In this document: positions 43,473-52,176 of the stretch, in pieces
Position numbering within the stretch: the first letter of the stretch is position 1
How the letters are laid out: each line of letters begins with the position of its first letter
NCBI RefSeq assembly: GCF_042683565.1
Contig: NZ_JBHUJW010000006.1
Coordinates: forward strand, 174,815-238,814
Direction: 5' to 3'
Length of the DNA: 64,000 nt
Origin: Brevibacillus sp042683565
GTDB lineage: Bacteria; Bacillota; Bacilli; Brevibacillales; Brevibacillaceae
The notes under the pieces: generated by a model
The model's input: only the letters and a program-made list of their open reading frames with translations
The model's database searches: none
Told to the model about the DNA's origin: nothing
Translations under genes and position numbers: made by a program

Positions 43473-44620
43473 AGAAAATCCCCCACTTCTACCCGTTCCA
43501 ACCTTGCTATTTCAAAATCAGTATTCGTTTTTTTGCCGGAAAACCTGGGTGTATTCTTGTTTGTCTTTTCCAAAAACCATGCTTGCTCCTTTCATCGCAG
43601 GCCAAGATTGCATTGTTCGCCGTCTCTCTCTTTGAACAGCCCGCACCTTTCCCTTGCTGCCAGCAGCGACAGCCTGTCCCAAACAACAGATGCCTCTTTC
43701 TCGCATTTCCACCCAAAAGACACAAAATCTCGCAGCCCCCTGATTTGCGGAAAGAAATCCTTTCATCAAACCGTGGACCATGCCAGATTCGTGCTTTCAA
43801 ATGAAAAATAATACCCAGCAATACTTTCCTGCCCTTTCCGGAAACAGATAGAAAGGCAGCATGACCCTATTCCTTGCCGAGAAAAGATCAACCTTGACGC
43901 TCTGCAATAAAGAGGGCCGCAGCACTATCGGAAAAAGACGCTCGAGCCCTTTTCTGCATCTTCTTAAAAACTTTTGTCCTAAACACGTTTTGCGATCGCT
44001 TCATTCTATGTTTTTTTCCTACATCATAATTCTGCAAGTTTCGCCCAATTCCTGCTATAAAAATTGTTCCACGTGAAACATCCATCGTGATCGTCGTCGT
44101 AGAAAGCGCGCTTTCCATGCTCTTTGTGCACTTCCTCCTCATTCAGGCTGTCGTCGTGTAAATGCGAAATTTTTGTGGCAGGAAACAACCTGGAGGACAG
44201 CCTGGGGAAATCAAGCATCAAATAGACGGAAAATGCGGTGACAATCGCCGTGATAGACATTTCTACGCTGAACATCAAGCCGATTGCCTAGACGACCCAC
44301 GTTCCCTCAGCAGTAGTCAATTCTATTACAGATCCTTGTACTTGATGATCGCCCCTGCTCCCCCAAAAACATTCCGGTTACGTCCAGCGCAGCAAACCGC
44401 CCCCGAATCGTATGTATTGCCACTCGAAGGAAATCCGTATAGCGAAATCATTCAAACAGACAGGAATCAAAACAAACAAGGCTGTCCGTCCGAAGTCGGC
44501 TCCTTTTCTGCGGCTGACATCTTTCATAAACCGCGTCCGCCGCCCATCTCCCCTGTCACCCAAAATCCCCGCACATGCTCCGCCCCATAACCACCAAAAC
44601 CTCCTGCCTTCGCACACACC
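43473..44620. other. 1.15-kb region without a supported gene
   Basis: Between noc and the rsmG terminator I see no convincing gene. An 84-codon minus-strand frame (44024-44278) has acceptable codon use but no ribosome site. The stretch is C/T-rich on the plus strand and contains a second parS site at 44065-44080. Confidence 0.5.
44065..44080. promoter_or_regulatory. parS site between noc and rsmG
   Basis: TGTTCCACGTGAAACA fits the ParB consensus TGTTNCACGTGAAACA. About 3.5 kb closer to oriC than the parS inside spo0J. Confidence 0.92.
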
Positions 44621-44655
44621 AAAAAGACCGCAGCACTCATCGCTACGGTCCTTTT
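44621..44655 (-). terminator. Terminator of the mnmE-mnmG-rsmG operon
   Basis: Minus-strand stem GACCG-AGC / GCT-CGGTC with a 7-base loop followed by TTTTT, about 80 bp beyond the rsmG stop. Confidence 0.85.
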
Positions 44656-44733
44656 GCACTTTTCCAGGGCTATCTCAGTCGATCTGACAACCTTCTCCGC
44701 TTGCCTGCCCGTTTTCCCTTCTGTTCCACTTCG

Positions 44734-45450
44734 TTACATCAACGGCTTTTTGGCAGGCACGCCTGGCTTGCGCGGATAAGTTTTTGGAGTCGCCTCCACT
44801 TTTTCCACGATCACGATATTTCGCTCTCCGGCGTCCTCGGGCAGGCGGAGCGTTTCCACTTTTCGAGTCTTGCCGCCCAATGTCTTGATCGCCTTTTTCG
44901 CTTCGTTCAGCTCAAGCGTCATGTCGGCTCCCTTGAGGGCGATGAAGTGACCGCCTACTCTGGCAAAAGGCAGGCAAAACTCGGACAGCAGGTTCATTCT
45001 CGCCACGGCGCGGGCGACGACCAGCTGGTACTTCTCCCGATGCGCCGGCTCCTGACCGCGTTCTTCCGCGCGGCCATGCACCGGATAGACATTTTCCAGT
45101 TCCAATTCGCTGGCGACATGCTGCAGGAAGTTCATGCGCTTGTTCAGAGAATCGATAATGGTCATGTTCAGGTGCGGGAAGCAAATCTTCAGCGGGATGC
45201 TTGGGAAACCAGCTCCCCCGCCGATATCGACCACAGAGTCCACCTTGTCAAAAGGGAAGTAGAACGCAGGCGTAATGCAATCGTAAAAATGCTTGTTGTA
45301 CACCTGGCCTTCTTCTGTAATCCCGGTCAGATTCATTTTTTCGTTCCATTCGACCAACAGGTGAAAAAACTGATCGAACTGCTCCATCTGCCGGTCAGTC
45401 AGCACGATGCCTTTGGCTTGCAGCGCCTCGGCAAACTGTTCTTTCGTCAT
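44734..45450 (-). CDS. rsmG: 16S rRNA guanine-527 N7-methyltransferase RsmG (GidB)
   Basis: 238 aa. Class I SAM methyltransferase: VDIGGGAGFPSIPLKICFP (motif I, about 72-90), NLTGI and ARAVARMNLLSEFCLPF. Methylates G527 of 16S rRNA; its loss gives low-level streptomycin resistance. ATG 45450 lies 12 bp after the mnmG stop. Last gene of the mnmE-mnmG-rsmG operon. Confidence 0.97.
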   Translation of the reverse strand: MTKEQFAEALQAKGIVLTDRQMEQFDQFFHLLVEWNEKMNLTGITEEGQVYNKHFYDCITPAFYFPFDKVDSVVDIGGGAGFPSIPLKICFPHLNMTIIDSLNKRMNFLQHVASELELENVYPVHGRAEERGQEPAHREKYQLVVARAVARMNLLSEFCLPFARVGGHFIALKGADMTLELNEAKKAIKTLGGKTRKVETLRLPEDAGERNIVIVEKVEATPKTYPRKPGVPAKKPLM

Positions 45451-45462
45451 CTGCTTTTCTCC

Positions 45463-47385
45463 TTACTCTGCCGCTCCTACGCGATTGTACTGCTCCAGAT
45501 AGACCATCAGCACGGAAATATCCGCAGGGGTCACCCCTGCGATGCGTGCGGCCTGTCCGATGTTCAGCGGACGAATCTTCGACATGTTTTCCCGCGCTTC
45601 CTTGGACATGCCGGAAATTTGATGGTAATCGATGCTGTCCGGAATCCGGCGCTCCTCCATCTTTTTCATTCGCTCTACTTGCTGGAGCGATTTGCGGATA
45701 TAGCCGTCGTATTTGATCTGAATTTCTACCTGCTCCGCCACGTCTTCCGGCACTGGCTCGGCAGGCGGCGCCATTTGCGTGATATGGCTGTAGGTAAGCT
45801 CCGGACGGCGCAGCAGCTGTGCCAGCTCGATGACCTCTGTCAACTCCGGAGAACCGGCTGCGCGCAGCACCTCCTGGACGTGCTCCATATCCGGGCGCAC
45901 CCGCGTCTGGTTGACCCGCGTGATTTCTTCTTCGATCCGCTGCCGTTTGGCGACGAACCGCGCATACCGCTCCTCGCTGATCAGGCCGATCTCGTGACCG
46001 ATGTCTGTCAGGCGCAGATCCGCGTTGTCATGACGCAAAAGCAGGCGGTATTCGGCGCGTGATGTGAGCAGGCGGTACGGCTCATGGGTGCCTTTTGTCA
46101 CCAGGTCGTCGATCAATACGCCAATGTACGCCTGCTCCCGTCCCAGTACGACTGGCGGTTTGTTCTGCACGCGGCGAGCGGCATTGATTCCGGCCATCAA
46201 GCCTTGGCCGGCTGCTTCCTCATAACCGGACGTCCCGTTGATTTGTCCTGCGGTAAAGAGGCCCGGGAGAATCTTCGTCTCGAGCGAAGGCCACAACTGT
46301 GTCGGCACGACGGCATCGTACTCGATCGCGTAGCCAGGCCGCATCATTTTCACTTCTTCCATCCCTGCCATCGAGCGCAGCATGGAAAGCTGCACGTCTT
46401 CCGGCAAACTGGTGGACAGCCCTTGCACGTACATTTCCTCCGTATGGCGGCCCTCCGGCTCCAGGAAGATCTGGTGGCGCGGCTTGTCGTTAAACCGGAC
46501 GACTTTGTCTTCAATGGACGGGCAATAGCGAGGTCCCGTCCCTTCAATCATCCCCGAATACATCGGTGCGCGGTGCAGGTTGCTGTTGATCAGCTCATGG
46601 GTCTCTTCGTTTGTGTACGTCAGCCAGCACGGAAGCTGGTCCGTGATAAATTCTGTCGTCTCGTAAGAAAAAGCGCGCGGCACTTCATCGCCAGGCTGAA
46701 TTTCCATTTTCGTAAAGTCGATGCTGTTTTTGTGGACACGCGGCGGTGTTCCCGTCTTGAAGCGTATCATTTCAAAGCCCAGTTCCTTTAAGTGGTAAGC
46801 CAGGCGAATAGACGGACGCATATTGTTCGGGCCGCTTTCGTACTGCAGATCGCCCAAAATGATTTTCCCACGCAAGTACGTGCCTGTCGTCAGTACAACG
46901 GACTTCGCCCTGTAGCGCGCCCCTGTCTGCGTCAGTACCCCTTCGCACACGCCGTTATTGACGATCAGCTCCTCGACCATAGCCTGGCGCAGCAGAAGAT
47001 TAGGCGTATTTTCAATCGTCCGTTTCATTTCGTGCTGATACGCAAATTTGTCCGCTTGCGCACGCAGGGCATGCACAGCCGGTCCTTTTCCCGTATTCAG
47101 CATGCGCATTTGAATGTGCGTCTTGTCCGTATTGCGGCCCATTTCTCCGCCGAGCGCATCGATCTCGCGCACGACATGCCCTTTTGCCGGACCGCCAACG
47201 GAAGGGTTGCACGGCATAAACGCGACGGCATCCAGATTGATCGTCAGCAGCAAGGTACTGCATCCCATCCGGGCAGCTGCCAATGCCGCTTCACACCCCG
47301 CATGCCCAGCCCCAATCACGATGACGTCAAACGAGCCAGCTTCATACACTGGTACAGCATTCACGTTGTCTTCCTCCTCATTCAC
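45463..47385 (-). CDS. mnmG: tRNA uridine-34 5-carboxymethylaminomethyl modification enzyme MnmG (GidA)
   Basis: 640 aa. FAD-binding VIVIGAGHAGCEAALAAARMG near residues 20-40, the CNPSVGGPAKGHVVREIDALGGEMG active region with its catalytic Cys, a second conserved Cys motif near 280 and the C-terminal helical domain that binds MnmE. With MnmE it builds cmnm5U34 in tRNAs reading NNA/NNG. The N-terminus carries about 16 extra residues compared with the usual start; a later start is possible. Confidence 0.97.
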   Translation of the reverse strand: MNEEEDNVNAVPVYEAGSFDVIVIGAGHAGCEAALAAARMGCSTLLLTINLDAVAFMPCNPSVGGPAKGHVVREIDALGGEMGRNTDKTHIQMRMLNTGKGPAVHALRAQADKFAYQHEMKRTIENTPNLLLRQAMVEELIVNNGVCEGVLTQTGARYRAKSVVLTTGTYLRGKIILGDLQYESGPNNMRPSIRLAYHLKELGFEMIRFKTGTPPRVHKNSIDFTKMEIQPGDEVPRAFSYETTEFITDQLPCWLTYTNEETHELINSNLHRAPMYSGMIEGTGPRYCPSIEDKVVRFNDKPRHQIFLEPEGRHTEEMYVQGLSTSLPEDVQLSMLRSMAGMEEVKMMRPGYAIEYDAVVPTQLWPSLETKILPGLFTAGQINGTSGYEEAAGQGLMAGINAARRVQNKPPVVLGREQAYIGVLIDDLVTKGTHEPYRLLTSRAEYRLLLRHDNADLRLTDIGHEIGLISEERYARFVAKRQRIEEEITRVNQTRVRPDMEHVQEVLRAAGSPELTEVIELAQLLRRPELTYSHITQMAPPAEPVPEDVAEQVEIQIKYDGYIRKSLQQVERMKKMEERRIPDSIDYHQISGMSKEARENMSKIRPLNIGQAARIAGVTPADISVLMVYLEQYNRVGAAE

Positions 47386-47391
47386 ACCTGA

Positions 47392-48768
47392 TTACTTGCC
47401 TAAACAAAACTGGGAGAAGATCTGGTCGATCAAATCTTCGCCGACACTTTCCCCGATCACTTCTCCTAGCAGCTCCCACGCTTTTTTAATGTCGATCTGG
47501 ATCATATCCACAGGCATCAGCCCTTCGATGCCGTTCAGCGCATCGTCCATCGCCTGTTCCGCTTGGCGCAGCAGATGAATATGGCGCGCGTTGCTCACAT
47601 ATGTCAGATCGTCCTGCTGCACGCGGCCGCTGAAGAAAACATCGCTGATCGCCTGCTCCAGCAGTTCGATGCCGGTCTCTTCACGCGCCGAGGTCATGAT
47701 CAACGGCTGCTGCGGGAAATGGCGTTTGACTTCTTCCAAATCGATCTTTTGCGGCAGGTCGAACTTGTTGACGATCACGATGACGGAAAAGCCTTTTGCC
47801 GCCTCAAAAATCTTGTAGTCGTCCGGACTCAAAGGTTCATTATAATTGAGCACCAAGAGCACGAGATCCGCCTTTTGCAGCAACTGTCTGGACTTCTCTA
47901 CCCCGATCTTTTCCACGATGTCCTCGGTATCACGGATGCCCGCAGTATCAATCAGCCGCAGGGGAACACCGCGCACGTTCACGTACTCCTCGATCACATC
48001 GCGGGTCGTGCCGGCGACATCCGTGACGATCGCCTTTTCCTCCTGCACCAGGCTGTTCAGCAGCGAAGACTTCCCGACGTTCGGACGCCCGATAATCGCC
48101 GTGGACAGCCCTTCCCGCAAGATTTTCCCCTGCTTGGCTGTCTGCAAAAGCCGTTTGATCTCGGCTTTGACCTCCTCACACTTCTCGCGCAAGAAATTTT
48201 GGGTAAATTCCTCCACGTCGTGCTCCGGATAGTCCAGCGTCACCTCAATATGGGCCATCGCTTCGATCAAATTTTGCCGCAGCTGGCGAATCAGGCGGGA
48301 AAGCTTCCCCTCCACCTGGTTCAAAGCCACCTTCATCGCCCGGTCCGTTTTCGCCCGGATCAAATCGATGACGGCCTCGGCCTGCGACAAATCGACCCGT
48401 CCGTTGAGAAACGCCCGTTTGGTAAACTCCCCTGGTTCCGCCAATCTGGCGCCATTCTCCAGGATCAGATCCAGCACACGCTCGACAGAAACGATTCCTC
48501 CGTGGCAGTTGACCTCCACGACATCCTCCCGCGTAAACGTGCGCGGCGCCTTCATCACAGACACGAGCACCTCCTCTACGAGACTGCCCGTCTGTGGATC
48601 ATGCAAATGGCCGTAGTGAATCGTATGGCTGTCCACAGTGGACAACGCGTTTTTTCCTTTGTATATCTTATCCACAACTTCGATCGCTTCCGGACCGCTT
48701 ACCCGGATCACGGCAATGCCGCCTTCCCCCATCGGTGTTGCGACTGCCGCTATCGTATCGAATTTCAT
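47392..48768 (-). CDS. mnmE: tRNA modification GTPase MnmE (TrmE)
   Basis: 458 aa from ATG 48768 (GAGGTG upstream). N-terminal formyl-THF-binding domain (FDTIAAVATPMGEGGIAVIRVSG), helical domain, and a G domain with GRPNVGKSSLLNSL, DTAGIRDTEDIVEKIG and NKFD; ends with the invariant FCLGK, whose Cys is required for modification. K-dependent GTPase acting with MnmG. A DnaA-box match TTATCCACA lies inside its 5' end (48668-48676). Confidence 0.97.
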   Translation of the reverse strand: MKFDTIAAVATPMGEGGIAVIRVSGPEAIEVVDKIYKGKNALSTVDSHTIHYGHLHDPQTGSLVEEVLVSVMKAPRTFTREDVVEVNCHGGIVSVERVLDLILENGARLAEPGEFTKRAFLNGRVDLSQAEAVIDLIRAKTDRAMKVALNQVEGKLSRLIRQLRQNLIEAMAHIEVTLDYPEHDVEEFTQNFLREKCEEVKAEIKRLLQTAKQGKILREGLSTAIIGRPNVGKSSLLNSLVQEEKAIVTDVAGTTRDVIEEYVNVRGVPLRLIDTAGIRDTEDIVEKIGVEKSRQLLQKADLVLLVLNYNEPLSPDDYKIFEAAKGFSVIVIVNKFDLPQKIDLEEVKRHFPQQPLIMTSAREETGIELLEQAISDVFFSGRVQQDDLTYVSNARHIHLLRQAEQAMDDALNGIEGLMPVDMIQIDIKKAWELLGEVIGESVGEDLIDQIFSQFCLGK

Positions 48769-48927
48769 GCTGTTCACCTCAAGCTTTCCAATCAAAACAA
48801 GTCAGCCACTAACATACTAGCTTAACAGATCGCCCTGGAAAATACCAAAAGATTGTGCACTTCCCGGCAGCCTCCACGCCGAACAGGAAAAAGCAACCCT
48901 GCGCTTCAAGGTTGCTCGTCGCGTATC

Positions 48928-48983
48928 TTATCCACAGTATGATCGTTTTCTTTCGGCGCCAACCCTTAACCAGGTTATCCACT
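48928..48983. promoter_or_regulatory. DnaA boxes upstream of mnmE
   Basis: TTATCCACA at 48928-48936 (exact) and TTATCCACT at 48975-48983 (one mismatch) in the 296-bp gap between jag and mnmE; a third exact box is inside mnmE. They could let DnaA influence mnmE transcription. No gene is seen in this gap. Confidence 0.55.
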
Positions 48984-49054
48984 GTGGACAAGTGTACTAC
49001 ACTGCCGCCAAAAGAACCATATGAAAAACGAAGCATTGCCCAGCCTTGCGCAAA

Positions 49055-49083
49055 AAAAAGAAGCCTACCTGGAGGCTTCTTTC
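49055..49083 (-). terminator. Terminator of the rnpA-yidD-yidC-jag operon
   Basis: 9-bp stem AAGAAGCCT / AGGCTTCTT with a 6-base loop and a run of Ts on the minus strand. The stem overlaps the last codons of jag. Confidence 0.9.
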
Positions 49084-49694
49084 GGTGCGATGACAATATA
49101 GCGATTGGGTTCGTCCCCTTCACTGAACGTAACCACATCGGATCGTTTTTGCAAAAAGGCGTGAATGACTTTCCTCTCCGCTGCCGACATCGGCTCCAGA
49201 CGAACCTCGCGTCTGGTGGAAAGGGCCTTTTTGGCGACCCGATCTGCCAGCTGCTCCAGCGTTTCTTTGCGGCGCAGCCGGTAGTTTTCTGCATCCAACG
49301 TGATGCGAACGTGTTTGTCCGCATGACGGTTTGCTACGACGTTTACGAGATACTGCAGTGAATCAAGAGTTTGTCCCCTACGGCCAATAATGATTCCCAG
49401 ATTTGAACCCTGGATGTCAAACAGCACGCCTTCCTCATTGGTGCGTTGTTCCACTTTGGCGTCTACCTTCATGTTGGACAACACGTCTTGAAGAAATTCA
49501 CGTCCCTGTGCAACGGGGTCAAAGTGAAATTCGACTTCCACTTTGGCGTCTTTGGTCCCGATCAGTCCGAACAGTCCCCTGCTCGGTTCCTCCAGTACGC
49601 GGACGCTTGCCTTTTCACGGGGCACACCCAATTCCAGCAAAGCTTTCTGCACAGCATCGTCTATCGTTTTTGCCGTAGCTACCACCTTTTTCAC
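49065..49694 (-). CDS. jag: RNA-binding protein Jag (KhpB)
   Basis: 209 aa. N-terminal Jag_N domain (VVATAKTIDDAVQKALLELGVPREK), then a KH domain (about 85-150, GIIIGRRGQTLDSLQYLVNVVAN with the GRRG loop) and an R3H domain (RREVRLEPMSAAERKVIHAFLQ). Named for SpoIIIJ association; KhpB forms an RNA-binding partner of KhpA that affects cell elongation. Its start overlaps the yidC stop by 4 bp. Confidence 0.96.
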   Translation of the reverse strand: MKKVVATAKTIDDAVQKALLELGVPREKASVRVLEEPSRGLFGLIGTKDAKVEVEFHFDPVAQGREFLQDVLSNMKVDAKVEQRTNEEGVLFDIQGSNLGIIIGRRGQTLDSLQYLVNVVANRHADKHVRITLDAENYRLRRKETLEQLADRVAKKALSTRREVRLEPMSAAERKVIHAFLQKRSDVVTFSEGDEPNRYIVIAPKEASR

Positions 49695-50449
49695 TTGGAG
49701 GCTCCCTCCTTAGGAGTAAGCTGTTTCCCTTTGTCACGGTACAAGAAGTAGGTTTGCACGATGGTGAACAGGTTGCCGTACACCCAGTACAGCGAGAGCG
49801 CCGACGGCAATGTCACGGCGATGGCCAGAATCATCAGCGGCATCATGACCAGCATCATTTGCATTTGCGGGTTGCCTTGTGTAGTCTGACCCATCATTTT
49901 CGACTGCAGATAGGTCGTCACAGCTGCCACGACCGGCAAAATATAATACGGGTCTTTTGCGCCCAGAGTCAGCCAGAGGAAGGTTTGCGACTTGATCTCC
50001 GCAGTACGGATAATCGCGTGGTAGAAAGCAATCAGGATCGGCATTTGCACCAGCATCGGCAAGCAGCCGGCCAACGGATTGACCCCGTTCTTTTGGAAAA
50101 GAGCCATGGTCTCCTGCTGTGCCTTTTGCGAATCGTTCTTGTACTTCTCGCGGATTTTTTGCATTTCCGGTTGAAGCTCCTGCATTTTTTTGGAGCTTCT
50201 GATCTGCTTGATCATCAGCGGAAGCACGATCAGACGAATGATAATCGTCGCTACCAGAATACCCAAGCCGTAGTTGTTGCCGAGAATCAATGCGCTCTCT
50301 TTGATCAACCAGGACAAGGGGTAAACCAAATACTTGTCCCAAATGCCGGTTGCGTCAGGGCCGATTGGTGCAGCTTTCTGAGGGTTACAGCCCGACAAAA
50401 TGAAAACCAGCAAGGTCAGCATAAGCATGCTGAGGGTACGTCTGCTCAA
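49691..50449 (-). CDS. yidC: Membrane protein insertase YidC1 (SpoIIIJ)
   Basis: 252 aa. Lipoprotein signal peptide MSRRTLSMLMLTLLVFILSGC with lipobox LSGC (Cys21), then five membrane segments and a cytoplasmic coiled-coil hairpin (QIRSSKKMQELQPEMQKIREKY); the conserved positively charged groove Arg is in IIRLIVLPLMIKQ. Inserts membrane proteins with or without SecYEG; the SpoIIIJ paralogue is needed for forespore development. Co-transcribed with rnpA, yidD and jag. Confidence 0.97.
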   Translation of the reverse strand: MSRRTLSMLMLTLLVFILSGCNPQKAAPIGPDATGIWDKYLVYPLSWLIKESALILGNNYGLGILVATIIIRLIVLPLMIKQIRSSKKMQELQPEMQKIREKYKNDSQKAQQETMALFQKNGVNPLAGCLPMLVQMPILIAFYHAIIRTAEIKSQTFLWLTLGAKDPYYILPVVAAVTTYLQSKMMGQTTQGNPQMQMMLVMMPLMILAIAVTLPSALSLYWVYGNLFTIVQTYFLYRDKGKQLTPKEGASK

Positions 50450-50489
50450 GGGATGATCCTCCTTTTCCCCGCTTCAATGAGGTGATGAA

Positions 50490-50714
50490 TTAATTTCGCT
50501 GTTCCGGAACCGGATCAAATCCGCCCGGGTGGAACGGATGGCATTTCAGGATGCGACGAAGAGCCAGCCATCCTCCCTTCCACGCGCCGAATCTGCGAAT
50601 GGATTCGATCGCGTAGTGAGAGCATGTCGGCGCGAATCTGCACGACGGCGGTTTCAGCGGAGAAATGAAAAGCTGGTACCCGCGAATCAGCCCCATCATG
50701 ATTTTCGCTATCAT
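50490..50714 (-). CDS. yidD: Membrane protein insertion efficiency factor YidD
   Basis: 74 aa from ATG 50714, with GAGGGTG upstream; an in-frame ATG at 50735 gives seven extra residues. Family hallmarks: IRGYQLFISPLKPPSCRFAPTCSHYAIESI and LKCHPFHPGGFDPVP, with three conserved cysteines. Amphipathic, membrane-associated protein that assists YidC. Lies 4 bp after the rnpA stop and 40 bp before yidC. Confidence 0.96.
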   Translation of the reverse strand: MIAKIMMGLIRGYQLFISPLKPPSCRFAPTCSHYAIESIRRFGAWKGGWLALRRILKCHPFHPGGFDPVPEQRN

Positions 50715-50718
50715 CGTA

Positions 50719-51096
50719 TCACCCTCTTCTTCCATTATGTACGGGTGCCTGTTTGATCACCTTTGCCCGCTTCATGACGTGCAAAAGCGACTGTTCGATG
50801 GCTTCAAGCGACATCAGCTCCACACCTGGACGTGCGATGATGACGAGATCCACACCGGTTGGAATGACAGGTTCCAATCGGGCGACTGCTTCGCGAATCA
50901 GACGCTTGACCCTGTTACGAATAACGGCGTTGCCAATCTTTTTGCTGACGGAAATTCCAGCGCGAAACGCAGCTTGTCCCTCCTGTCTGGCTGTATACAG
51001 GACAAACTGCTTGTTGGCAGCTGAACTTCCTCGTTGAAACACTGCTTGAAATTGCTCATTCTTTTTGAGCCGGTGTGAACGATGCAAGGTAAACAA
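50719..51096 (-). CDS. rnpA: Ribonuclease P protein component
   Basis: 125 aa. HRLKKNEQFQAVFQRGSS start, FRAGISVSKKIGNAVIRNRVKRLIRE (the conserved RNR motif that contacts RNA) and VDLVIIARPGVELMS. Protein subunit that helps the RNase P RNA cut 5' leaders from pre-tRNAs. The start is TTG 51096, or a second TTG three codons later; neither has a textbook Shine-Dalgarno. It is separated from rpmH by a terminator and 355 bp without a gene. Confidence 0.95.
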   Translation of the reverse strand: MFTLHRSHRLKKNEQFQAVFQRGSSAANKQFVLYTARQEGQAAFRAGISVSKKIGNAVIRNRVKRLIREAVARLEPVIPTGVDLVIIARPGVELMSLEAIEQSLLHVMKRAKVIKQAPVHNGRRG

Positions 51097-51428
51097 CCCC
51101 TAACATCACAATTATAGTAGAAAACGCAAACAGCATCTACCAGTATATCCTTGTTTCGTCCACTTTTTTCCCAAGCCGGACATAAAGTGCAGGAATTTCG
51201 CAATCAGTGAAAATCATCGCGCTGCGCCATAGGCTATATGCGCTATAAAATGAAAAAAAGCCGGCAACCCCCTTGTCCCTTCTCCAAAGGCGATCCTGCC
51301 TTCTTGCATGCTTCATCCTCTCGGTAGCTGGATAGCTAAGTAATCATTTTCCTTCCAAGAAGGTTCAACATCCTTGCAGGACTTCCTCTTTCCAGAAACA
51401 AAGAATTTTCCGACTCTTCCTCGAAACA

Positions 51429-51453
51429 AAAAAGGCCACGGAATGTGTGGCCT
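51429..51453 (-). terminator. Terminator directly after rpmH
   Basis: 7-bp stem AGGCCAC / GTGGCCT followed by TTTTTT on the minus strand; the stem takes in the rpmH stop codon. It would attenuate read-through into rnpA, so L34 can be made in excess over RNase P protein. The 355 bp from here to rnpA (51097-51451) show no gene. Confidence 0.85.
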
Positions 51454-51586
51454 AAGCGGAAAGAACTTTTCTTCCTCTTTTACGACGAGCAGCCAAAACT
51501 TTACGGCCGTTTTTTGTGCTCATGCGCTTACGGAATCCATGATCCTTTTTGCGCTTACGGTTGTTAGGATTAAAAGATGGTTTCAT
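51452..51586 (-). CDS. rpmH: 50S ribosomal protein L34
   Basis: 44 aa: MKPSFNPNNRKRKKDHGFRK, then RMSTKNGRKVLAARRKRGRKVLSA, the canonical basic L34 sequence. ATG 51586 follows GGAGGTG. A strong promoter lies 40 bp upstream and a terminator overlaps the stop. It faces away from dnaA across oriC, the conserved arrangement in most bacteria. Confidence 0.98.
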   Translation of the reverse strand: MKPSFNPNNRKRKKDHGFRKRMSTKNGRKVLAARRKRGRKVLSA

Positions 51587-51623
51587 TAGGTCTACACCTC
51601 CGCCTTTACAGACATTCTTTCGC

Positions 51624-51652
51624 ATTATAAAAAGATATGCCCAAAAAGTCAA
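51624..51652 (-). promoter_or_regulatory. rpmH promoter
   Basis: Minus strand TTGACT (51652-51647), 17-bp spacer, perfect TATAAT (51629-51624). Confidence 0.85.
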
Positions 51653-51719
51653 GGGACAATGGAATTTTATTGCCAAGACAAATATCCCCATAAAACTATT
51701 TCCCAAAGCGCAGTCATTC

Positions 51720-52057
51720 TGTGGATATTTCTTTATCCACAAAAGCGTGATTCGACAAAATTATCTACAGCTTGTACACAAAATATAGATATGTGCATAT
51801 GTGCCCGGCACCAGTGGTTGTGTTTGTGGATAAGTATGAAAAAACCGTTGATACCATGCGTTATATCTGTTATCATGTTTTTGTTTTGAAGCGTGAATAA
51901 CTCCGAAAGGTCAATCGGTTTTTCCACAGCATGTGGATAAGTTTGTGGACAGATTCCCCCATGTGTGTATCTTCTTACTCACAAGGCTGCGGATAACCAT
52001 CTGCTCTTATTCTCTTCTCCGAGTCGAATCCCTTTTTTTCGACTTTTTTTATCCACA
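51720..52057. other. oriC: oriC, upstream DnaA-box cluster
   Basis: The 590-bp gap between rpmH and dnaA holds four exact TTATNCACA boxes (51733-51741; 51825-51833 and 51932-51940 on the minus strand; 52049-52057) and at least five with one mismatch (51720-51728, 51761-51769, 51792-51800, 51920-51928, 51988-51996). This corresponds to the upstream (incA/incB-like) half of a bipartite Bacillus-type origin. DnaA should oligomerise here and on the downstream half. Confidence 0.93.
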
Positions 52058-52076
52058 ATTACTGCCTATGACCGTG

Positions 52077-52107
52077 TTGACAACCGGGTCTCACATACGC
52101 GCATGAT
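52077..52107 (+). promoter_or_regulatory. Probable dnaA promoter
   Basis: TTGACA at 52077-52082 with CATGAT at 52102-52107; the 19-bp spacing is long, so the -10 is uncertain. It lies beside the last upstream DnaA box, fitting autoregulation. Confidence 0.4.
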
Positions 52108-52176
52108 TGCCCTTTTATTTGTCATTTCCTAACATTCATTTCATTTTTTCGGATTGCCCATAAGGAGGGATTCTGG

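Noticed and set aside
44024..44278. 84-codon minus-strand frame between noc and rsmG, containing a parS
   Set aside because: Codon use is acceptable, but no ribosome site, no family and a C/T-rich context; not enough to call a gene.
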